From an uncultured Collinsella sp. (GTDB lineage Bacteria > Actinomycetota > Coriobacteriia > Coriobacteriales > Coriobacteriaceae), in contig CAAGEH010000009.1 in the NCBI GenBank assembly GCA_900768795.1, forward strand, positions 1-36,472: a stretch of 36,472 nucleotides of DNA, read 5' to 3'. Every line of letters starts with the position of its first letter. The first letter of the stretch is position 1. Made by a program: the position numbers and the translations under genes. Shown piece after piece: positions 16,686 through 23,000 of this stretch. The notes beneath the pieces were generated by a model. It saw only the letters and a program-made list of their open reading frames with translations, did not search any database and was not told the DNA's origin.

Positions 16686-16868
16686 ATGTCAACAAAGCGG
16701 GGCGGCAGGCAGGATAACGACAAGCGAGTTGCGGACAAGCACAGCGCAACGCGGCACCCGGCAGACCCGTTCGTTCGCGCCGAGAACGAAGATGACGACG
16801 GCTACGATCCCTATAGCGACAAGTTGCCCGATCCCGAGCCGATGTTTGAGCGCGATCCCTGGAATTAG
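16686..16868 (+). CDS. Small acidic hydrophilic protein, 60 residues, unknown function
   Basis: The product starts MSTKRGGRQDNDKR and ends DPEPMFERDPWN. It is charged throughout, basic at the N-terminus and very acidic with Asp-Pro repeats (DPYSDKLPDPEP) toward the C-terminus. There is no transmembrane helix or signal peptide, and it is probably disordered. The start follows GAAAGGGCG at a good distance; an in-frame ATG at 16638 would add 16 residues. A credible promoter lies upstream. Supporting reality are the ribosome-binding site, promoter and natural composition; against it is the shortness. No family recognised. Confidence 0.6.
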   Translation: MSTKRGGRQDNDKRVADKHSATRHPADPFVRAENEDDDGYDPYSDKLPDPEPMFERDPWN

Positions 16869-17176
16869 GGTCTGCGCACAACGTCTCCGTCGAACCGACA
16901 GATTGCATCACATAATCTACATATCTATAAAAGGGCAAGTGATTGGCTGAATATGCCATATGTTCAACACGATGTTTGAACAACATGACTGCTGAACTGG
17001 TCTTATTGAAAAGAACACATTCAAACAAGTTAACAACGTTTGTCAAGCGAAAAAACAAAAAGAACCGCTCAAACTCCCATTCACACCACTTACAAATATT
17101 CGACACATTTCCAACAAATTGTTGCTAGAATTAATCGCGTCGTGTAGGAAAGCGAAGACAATAAGGAGGTTATGTG
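16869..17176 (+). promoter_or_regulatory. AT-rich control region of the mannose PTS operon
   Basis: About 300 bases without a gene, markedly more AT-rich than the flanks. It contains an inverted repeat TGTTCAA (16961-16967) and TTGAACA (16976-16982) separated by 8 bases. A palindrome CAACAA-A-TTGTTG lies at 17112-17124, immediately before a TAGAAT that could be a -10 (17126-17131). Several further TTCAA/AACAA words are scattered between. A textbook ribosome-binding site, AAGGAGG, ends the region. I saw no sigma54 -24/-12 element, although such operons are often sigma54-dependent in Firmicutes. The cognate regulator is not encoded nearby. Confidence 0.55.
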
Positions 17177-18163
17177 ATGGTAAGTATTGTTCTTGCTAGC
17201 CATGGGGACTTGGCAGCCGGAATCAAGCAGACAGGCTCCATGGTCTTTGGTGAGCAGGAGGCCACCGCGGTGGTTTCCCTTCAGCCGAGCATGGGTCCGG
17301 ATGATTTCCGTGCCAAGGTCGAGGAGGCAGTTGCTTCCCTCGATAACCAGGATGAGGTCCTCTTCCTCGTCGATCTGTGGGGCGGCACGCCGTTCAACCA
17401 GATTAGCGGAATGCTCGAGGGTCATGATTCCTGGGCTATCGTTACCGGCGTGAACCTGCCGATGCTCATCGAGGCATACTCGGCTCGTTTCACCATGGAC
17501 AAAGCACAAGACATTGCCAAGCACATCTTCACCGAGGCCAAGGCTGGCGTTCGCGTGAAGCCCGAATCCCTGCAACCCAAGGAGGCCAAGGCGGCTGCAC
17601 CCGTGGCTGCTCAGGGCGCTATCCCCGAGGGTACGGTTCTCGGCGATGGACACATCAAGATTGCTCATGTCCGCATCGACACGCGCCTGCTTCACGGCCA
17701 GGTGGCTACTACGTGGACCAAGCAGATTGCGCCCAACCGCATCATCGTGGTTTCCGACGGAGTTGCACACGACGAGCTCCGCAAGACCATGATCGAGCAG
17801 GCTGCGCCTCCGGGAGTTCCGGCAAACGTTGTGCCTATCTCCAAGATGGCACAGGTCGTCAAGGACCCCCGCTTTGGTAACACCAAGGCCATGCTGCTGT
17901 TTGAGACCCCGCAGGATCTTCTCGAGGCTATCAACCAGGGCGTTGACATCAAAGAGGTCAACATCGGTTCTATGGCTCACTCCAAGGGCAAGGTTGTTGT
18001 TACCAACGCCGTCGCCATGGGTGAGGACGACGTTAAGACGATCGAGGCCCTCAAGGCCAAGGGCGTCAAGTTTGAGGTTCGCAAGGTTCCTTCGGATTCC
18101 TCTGAGAACATCGACGATATGTTGAAGAAAGCAAAGGCCGAACTGGCCGCACAAGCTAAGTAA
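17177..18163 (+). CDS. manX: PTS mannose-family EIIAB component
   Basis: This fused EIIA-EIIB phosphocarrier takes phosphate from HPr and hands it to the incoming sugar (mannose, glucose, fructose or related). The EIIA domain spans 1-125, with phospho-His9 in SHGDLA and the DLWGGTPFN motif at 66-74. An Ala/Pro-rich linker at about 133-150 joins it to EIIB at 158-318, with phospho-His173 in RIDTRLLHGQV. Length 328 is normal for ManX. A GTG directly before the ATG (17174) is an alternative start. AAGGAGG precedes it at good spacing. manY follows after 14 bases. Sugar specificity cannot be told from sequence alone. Confidence 0.96.
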   Translation: MVSIVLASHGDLAAGIKQTGSMVFGEQEATAVVSLQPSMGPDDFRAKVEEAVASLDNQDEVLFLVDLWGGTPFNQISGMLEGHDSWAIVTGVNLPMLIEAYSARFTMDKAQDIAKHIFTEAKAGVRVKPESLQPKEAKAAAPVAAQGAIPEGTVLGDGHIKIAHVRIDTRLLHGQVATTWTKQIAPNRIIVVSDGVAHDELRKTMIEQAAPPGVPANVVPISKMAQVVKDPRFGNTKAMLLFETPQDLLEAINQGVDIKEVNIGSMAHSKGKVVVTNAVAMGEDDVKTIEALKAKGVKFEVRKVPSDSSENIDDMLKKAKAELAAQAK

Positions 18164-18177
18164 GGAGGGTCCGATAC

Positions 18178-18996
18178 ATGTCTGCAATTTCGATTGTTCT
18201 TGTCGTTATCGTCGCGTTCTTCGCCGGTATGGAAGGCATTCTCGATGAGTTCGAGTTCCATCAGCCGATCGTGGCGTGCACGCTTATCGGTCTCGTAACC
18301 GGTCACCTGCAGGAGGGCATCATCCTCGGTGGCTCACTCCAGATGATTGCACTTGGTTGGGCAAACATTGGTGCAGCAGTTGCCCCCGACGCAGCTCTTG
18401 CTTCCGTTGCGTCCGCAATTCTTATGGTCCTGGCTCTCAACGGTGGTACCGCTGATTCCAGCAAGGCCATCACCACCGCTATCGCTGCAGCTATCCCGCT
18501 GTCTGTCGCTGGTCTGTTCCTCACGATGGTCTGCCGTACCATTGCTACCGCTATGGTGCACGGTATGGACGCCTGCGCTGAGAAGGGCGACTTCAGGGGT
18601 ATTGAGATGTGGCAGGTTGCCGGCATCGCCATGCAGGGTATCCGTATTGCCATCCCGGCAGCTGCTCTTTGCGTTATTCCCGCCGACGCGGTCACGAGCG
18701 TTCTGAACGCTATGCCTGACTGGCTCTCCGGCGGCATGGCTGTCGGCGGCGGCATGGTCGCTTCCGTCGGCTATGCAATGGTCATCAACATGATGGCTAC
18801 CAAGGAGACCTGGCCGTTCTTCGCTCTCGGCTTCGTTTTCGCTGCTATCTCTCAGCTCACGCTGATCGCACTCGGCATCATTGGCGTCTGCCTTGCCCTT
18901 ATCTACCTTGGTCTTAAGGACCTTGCTAAGCAGGGTGGCGGCAACGGCGGTGGCTCTGGCGATCCGCTCGGCGACATTTTGAACGACTACGAGTAG
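18178..18996 (+). CDS. manY: PTS mannose-family EIIC permease component
   Basis: This 272-residue polytopic protein forms, with EIID, the sugar channel. Hydrophobic helices fill the sequence. Family motifs include FFAGMEGILDEFEFHQP near the N-terminus and GHLQEGIILGGSLQMIALGW at about 41-60, both characteristic of ManY. A Gly/Asn/Ser-rich tail (GGGNGGGSGDPLG) precedes the end. The ribosome-binding site AAGGAGG begins directly at the manX stop, and manZ begins 16 bases after its stop, so manXYZ forms one operon with balanced translation. Confidence 0.96.
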   Translation: MSAISIVLVVIVAFFAGMEGILDEFEFHQPIVACTLIGLVTGHLQEGIILGGSLQMIALGWANIGAAVAPDAALASVASAILMVLALNGGTADSSKAITTAIAAAIPLSVAGLFLTMVCRTIATAMVHGMDACAEKGDFRGIEMWQVAGIAMQGIRIAIPAAALCVIPADAVTSVLNAMPDWLSGGMAVGGGMVASVGYAMVINMMATKETWPFFALGFVFAAISQLTLIALGIIGVCLALIYLGLKDLAKQGGGNGGGSGDPLGDILNDYE

Positions 18997-19012
18997 GAAG
19001 GGAGTGACACAC

Positions 19013-19933
19013 ATGGCAGAGAATAAAGTTCAGCTTTCCGTTGCTGATCGTAAAAAGGTTTGGTGGCGTCACCAGTTCCTTCAGGGCTCGTGGAACTACG
19101 AGCGTATGCAGAACGGCGGTTGGTGCTACTCCATGATCCCCGCGATCAAGAAGCTGTACACCAACAAGGATGATCAGATCGCCGCTCTCAAGCGTCACCT
19201 CGAGTTCTACAACACTCACCCTTATGTTTCCGCACCTGTTATCGGTGTTACCCTCGCACTCGAGGAGGAGCGCGCTAATGGTGCTCCCGTCGATGATGCT
19301 GCTATCCAGGGCGTCAAGGTCGGTATGATGGGTCCTCTGGCCGGTGTCGGCGACCCTGTCTTCTGGTTCACCGTCCGTCCTATCCTCGGTGCACTCGGTG
19401 CATCTCTCGCACTTTCCGGCAGCATCGCGGGCCCGCTCCTGTTCTTCTTCGCCTGGAACATCATCCGTATGGTCTTCCTTTGGTATACGCAGGAGTTCGG
19501 CTACAAGGTCGGTTCCGCTATCGCCAAGGACTTCTCCGGTGGTCTGATGGGCAAGATTACCGAGGGCGCTTCGATTCTCGGTATGTTCATCATCGGTGCT
19601 CTTGTCGAGCGCTGGGTTTCCATCTCCTTCACCCCGGTTGTTTCGACCATTAAGCAGTCTCAGGGTGCCTACATCGAGTGGAATAAGCTCCCCAAGGGCT
19701 CCGCTGGCATCAAGGAAGCTCTGACTCAGTACAATTCGATCGGTGCTACCGCGCTCGATCAGTACAAGGTCACCACGCTTCAACAGAACCTTGATCAGCT
19801 TATCCCTGGTCTTTGCGCAGTCCTGCTTACGCTTGGTTGCTGCCAGCTCCTCAAGAAGAAGGTCAGCCCGATTGTCATCATCCTGGCTCTCTTCGCACTG
19901 GGCATCATTGGCCGCGTCTGCGGCTTCATGTAA
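19013..19933 (+). CDS. manZ: PTS mannose-family EIID component
   Basis: EIID is the second membrane subunit of the mannose-type permease. The 306-residue product has the family N-terminus (FLQGSWNYERMQNGGWCYSM), the GPLAGVGDPVFWFTVRPI motif at about 109-126, and C-terminal hydrophobic helices ending in RVCGFM. An alternative GTG at 19004 would add 3 residues; ATG 19013 is better spaced from GGAAGGGAG. A strong terminator follows at 19992-20030, separating the operon from the DUF956 gene. Confidence 0.96.
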   Translation: MAENKVQLSVADRKKVWWRHQFLQGSWNYERMQNGGWCYSMIPAIKKLYTNKDDQIAALKRHLEFYNTHPYVSAPVIGVTLALEEERANGAPVDDAAIQGVKVGMMGPLAGVGDPVFWFTVRPILGALGASLALSGSIAGPLLFFFAWNIIRMVFLWYTQEFGYKVGSAIAKDFSGGLMGKITEGASILGMFIIGALVERWVSISFTPVVSTIKQSQGAYIEWNKLPKGSAGIKEALTQYNSIGATALDQYKVTTLQQNLDQLIPGLCAVLLTLGCCQLLKKKVSPIVIILALFALGIIGRVCGFM

Positions 19934-19991
19934 GATCGTTTCGGATTACGACCGATTTGATTCTTGCTTGAGCTAATGTAGCTCGAATGTT

Positions 19992-20030
19992 CGGGCCGCA
20001 CCTAGGTATCTAGATGCGGCCCGTCTTTTT
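19992..20030 (+). terminator. Rho-independent terminator of manXYZ
   Basis: CGGGCCGCA (19992-20000) pairs with TGCGGCCCG (20015-20023), followed by TCTTTTT. A smaller perfect hairpin, GAGCTA-ATG-TAGCTC, lies just before it (19970-19984). Confidence 0.9.
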
Positions 20031-20136
20031 AAAGGTGAGCCGGCCTTTGCAGGGTATCGTAGATGTGTCTTTCCGCTATGTTGCAAAGACTTGCTCTATG
20101 TTTTAATCGATATTGAGTTGAAAGTGAGGACGCCCA

Positions 20137-20535
20137 ATGGCACAGTCGCAGAACAGCAGCGTGGATCTTGCTATTCCGGCTACCTGTATGATGGGCCTTA
20201 CAAGCCGCGGAAATGTTATGGTCGGCAATAAGGCGTTTGAATTCTATAACGAGCGCAACCCCGAGGACTACATTCAGATTCCTTGGGACGAGGTAGATTA
20301 CGTCTCCGCAGAGGTTCTGCGCGGGACAAAGAAGATCGTTCGTTTTGGTTTGTTTACCAAGAAAGACGGCAAGTATATTTTCTCGACCAACGACAACAAG
20401 AAAACGTTGCGTGCTATCAACAAGTACATTCCCGATGACAAGCTTTTGCGTTCGCCTGATTTTATAGAGGTGATCGGTGCCGGTGCTAAGAGCATTCCTC
20501 ATGCTATCGGCAGTCTTTTCCATAAGGACAAGTAG
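20137..20535 (+). CDS. manO: DUF956 family protein, ManO-like PTS accessory protein
   Basis: The 132-residue soluble protein belongs to the DUF956 family, which is repeatedly found beside mannose-type PTS operons and is thought to regulate them. Typical family sequences are CMMGLTSRGNVMVGNKAFEFYN (residues 18-39), IPWDEVDYVSAEV and RFGLFTKKDGKYIFSTNDNK. There is no transmembrane helix. The start follows GTGAGGA. It is separated from manZ by 203 bases and a strong terminator, so it probably has its own promoter and may be expressed when the PTS operon is off. The molecular role is not established. Confidence 0.88.
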   Translation: MAQSQNSSVDLAIPATCMMGLTSRGNVMVGNKAFEFYNERNPEDYIQIPWDEVDYVSAEVLRGTKKIVRFGLFTKKDGKYIFSTNDNKKTLRAINKYIPDDKLLRSPDFIEVIGAGAKSIPHAIGSLFHKDK

Positions 20536-20619
20536 CTCTGCGGGTCTTTGCATGTTCGCTGGGGAGTGGCATTGCCGCTCCGCCGCAAACGTTGATTCTG
20601 CTAAACTATTTTCCGCAAT

Positions 20620-20695
20620 GCCTCAGTAGCTCAGGGGATAGAGCACCGCTCTCCTAAAGCGGGTGTCGTACGTTCGAATCGTATCTGGGGCACCA
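20620..20695 (+). tRNA. tRNA-Arg (anticodon CCT)
   Basis: Full cloverleaf, 76 bases with encoded CCA. The acceptor GCCTCAG (20620-20626) pairs with CTGGGGC. The D arm is GCTC/GAGC. The anticodon stem is CCGCT/AGCGG with loop CTCCTAA, anticodon CCT, reading AGG. The T arm GTACG/CGTAT has the TTCGAAT loop. Discriminator A, then CCA. A terminator follows 9 bases later. Confidence 0.97.
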
Positions 20696-20704
20696 TAGAT
20701 TGTT

Positions 20705-20738
20705 AGGGGTTGCAAGCGTTCTGCTTGTAGCCCCTTTT
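20705..20738 (+). terminator. Rho-independent terminator of the tRNA-Arg gene
   Basis: A 13-bp stem (20705-20717 with 20723-20735, two wobbles) with loop GTTCT ends in TTTT. About 180 bases downstream of it (20739-20922) hold nothing I can recognise. Confidence 0.9.
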
Positions 20739-20922
20739 GCTTTGTCTGTTAGGCTGAGCTGGTGTAGGACAGCCTCGGGATTGAATCAAGATGATGCAGG
20801 GCAGGATGACGGCGAGGGCTGCGCTGGTGTGTGAATAGCCTTTGGAGTGAATCGTTAGTTCTGCTCGGCTTCCGTATCTTTGTGCGCCATTAAATACGTT
20901 TGTTTACATATGCCGATATAAG

Positions 20923-20955
20923 AAACCCCCTGAATAGATTCTATTCAGGGGGTTT
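20923..20955 (-). terminator. Bidirectional terminator at the 3' end of pknB
   Basis: A perfect 15-bp stem, AAACCCCCTGAATAG (20923-20937) with CTATTCAGGGGGTTT (20941-20955), has a 3-base loop. It lies 31 bases past the pknB stop on the minus strand. A and T runs on the two arms allow it to work in both directions. Confidence 0.92.
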
Positions 20956-20986
20956 ACATGAGCTATCGGACCGAGCTTACTTTTGT

Positions 20987-22918
20987 TTAGTTGCCAGACG
21001 TGTCATCCGAAGAAGCGTCGGAGTTTGCGACCTGAACGACAACACGAATCGTTGCTCCCTGGCTTTGTTTGCCATTCGGGCTGTAACTCGTTACCGTACC
21101 CGCGGCATCTTCGCTGATGGGATTGCCCTTTGTGTCAACGAGGTTATAACGGAATCCGGCTGCGGCGATTTTATTCGCTGCCGAGCTTGCGGATAAACCT
21201 GTCACGTCGGGGACTGAGGTCTTGTTTGAGCCGGTTGAAACGGTGATGGTGATCGTTGTGCCCTTTTTGGCCGTACCGGTTACGCTTTGGCTGATGACAT
21301 AGCCCTCGTCAACGCTATCACTTGAATCCTCAGCGATGTCAACGCTGAATCCAGCATTGCTCAACGTATTGATGGCGTCATTTTTCGACTTTCCCGTAAC
21401 GCCGGGCACTGCTATCTCACCAGGACCCTTTGAAACCTTGTAGCTGATCGTGCTGCCCGCATCGACCTTCTTGCCAGCGGCTGTTTCTTGCTCAAAGACT
21501 TTACCGGGGTCGGCATCGTTTTCCTCTTCGGTTGCATTACCCTTGAGGCCGACTTCGGCAAGCGCTGCTTCCGCCTCGTCCTTAGATTTGCCAACGAGAT
21601 TGGGAACCTCTACCTGTTCAGCGGGCTTTGGTCCTTTTGAGATAACGATATCGATTTTTGTGCCCTTGGGCTTTTGACTGTTGGCATCAGGCGTTTGTTC
21701 CATAACCTTGCCTTCGTCAACATCATCGCTGTAGTTTTGGTCAATGTTGCCGACTTCAAATCCAGCATCTTTGATGAGCTGAATTGCGGTTTCCTGGTCC
21801 TTGTTCAGAACGCTCGGAACCGTTGTCTGGTCACCCGAGAACGCACCGGTTGCAAATGCGATGATAATGCCGACCAATACAAGTGCAGCTGCAACTGCTG
21901 CGATAATTTTGCCCTTGCCTGATTTCTTTTCCTGCTCTTGATACGCGTTGGAACCGTTGGAATAGGCGCTATTTTGCGTGTTGCCGATTGAAGAAACCCC
22001 GTTTTGTGTACCCATGCCAGCCGGACGATTCATTGCACGGGTTTCCCCGATAGCAGCTCCCGGTGCGCTTATAACGCGCGTCGGCTCTGGGACGTCAACA
22101 GCGCGTCCCGCAAGATAGTTATTGAGAACTTGGCGGAGCTCGTCAGCAGTCTGAAAACGGTTCGCCGGGTCCTTCTCCATGCATTTGAGGATAATGCGCT
22201 CGAGGTCGGCGTCAACGCCGGGATTAAGCTGGCTGGGGGGAACAGGGAGCTCATTGACCTGTTTAAGCGCAACGGAAATGGCGTCATCGCCATCGAAGGG
22301 CACACGCCCGGTGGCGCACTCATACATAACGATACCGAGCGAATAGATATCGGTAGTAGGCCCGAGTTCCTGGCCACGTGTCTGCTCTGGTGAGACATAG
22401 TGGGCGGTTCCCAGGACGTTATTGTCTTGGGTCAGATGGCTGTTTTTTGCGCGAGCGATGCCGAAGTCCATCACCTTGATGTTGCCGTCGGGCAGCACCA
22501 TGATGTTCTGCGGCTTGATGTCGCGGTGAATGATTTCGTGTTTATGGGCTACAGACAGGGCGCCGCAAATCTGAGAACCGATCTGGGCGACCTTTTTAGG
22601 GTCAAGGGCGCCATGGCTTTTGATGCCGCTCTTGAGGTCGGTACCGCGCAGATACTCCATGACGATGTAGTAGGTGTCGCCATCTTTACCCCAGTCGTAG
22701 ACACCGACGATATACGGGCTCGAAAGCCCGGCTGCTGCCTGTGCCTCCTGCTTGAATCGGGCTGCAAATGTGGCGTCGCTTGCATACTGAGGCAGCATGA
22801 TTTTGACTGCGACGGTACGGTCGAGGCGCTGGTCCTGCGCGCGGTAAACGGTGGCCATGCCACCGGTTCCGACTTTATCCTTAATGAGGTACCTTCCCCC
22901 GAGGACCCTCTGCTCCAT
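20987..22918 (-). CDS. pknB: Serine/threonine protein kinase PknB with four PASTA domains
   Basis: This transmembrane kinase senses muropeptides or lipid II outside and phosphorylates cell-wall and division proteins inside. The kinase domain (about 8-270) has the Gly loop GTGGMATVY, Lys39 in VAVKI, HRDIKPQN at 131-138, DFG at 151-153, a Thr-containing activation loop and SPEQ. A juxtamembrane linker of about 65 residues precedes the helix at 338-359. Four PASTA repeats fill about 365-640 (each with a VP-x-V/L-G-like start, for example VPNLVGKSKDEAE and VPGVTGKSKNDA). Length 643 is normal. TAGGAGC precedes the start. It is last in the cell-wall signalling cluster, 82 bases after the SEDS-PBP gene, and ends at a strong terminator. 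Confidence 0.97.
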   Translation of the reverse strand: MEQRVLGGRYLIKDKVGTGGMATVYRAQDQRLDRTVAVKIMLPQYASDATFAARFKQEAQAAAGLSSPYIVGVYDWGKDGDTYYIVMEYLRGTDLKSGIKSHGALDPKKVAQIGSQICGALSVAHKHEIIHRDIKPQNIMVLPDGNIKVMDFGIARAKNSHLTQDNNVLGTAHYVSPEQTRGQELGPTTDIYSLGIVMYECATGRVPFDGDDAISVALKQVNELPVPPSQLNPGVDADLERIILKCMEKDPANRFQTADELRQVLNNYLAGRAVDVPEPTRVISAPGAAIGETRAMNRPAGMGTQNGVSSIGNTQNSAYSNGSNAYQEQEKKSGKGKIIAAVAAALVLVGIIIAFATGAFSGDQTTVPSVLNKDQETAIQLIKDAGFEVGNIDQNYSDDVDEGKVMEQTPDANSQKPKGTKIDIVISKGPKPAEQVEVPNLVGKSKDEAEAALAEVGLKGNATEEENDADPGKVFEQETAAGKKVDAGSTISYKVSKGPGEIAVPGVTGKSKNDAINTLSNAGFSVDIAEDSSDSVDEGYVISQSVTGTAKKGTTITITVSTGSNKTSVPDVTGLSASSAANKIAAAGFRYNLVDTKGNPISEDAAGTVTSYSPNGKQSQGATIRVVVQVANSDASSDDTSGN

Positions 22919-23000
22919 AATTGCTCCTAACTTGCTGCGTTTAAGCTATTTTATCAACGAAATGCAAATTGCTTGATTCTTACCGAAACAACGTATCGAA

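Noticed and set aside
16869..17176. Sigma54 promoter for the mannose PTS
   Set aside because: No GG-N10-GC element in a TGGCAC/TTGC context could be found.
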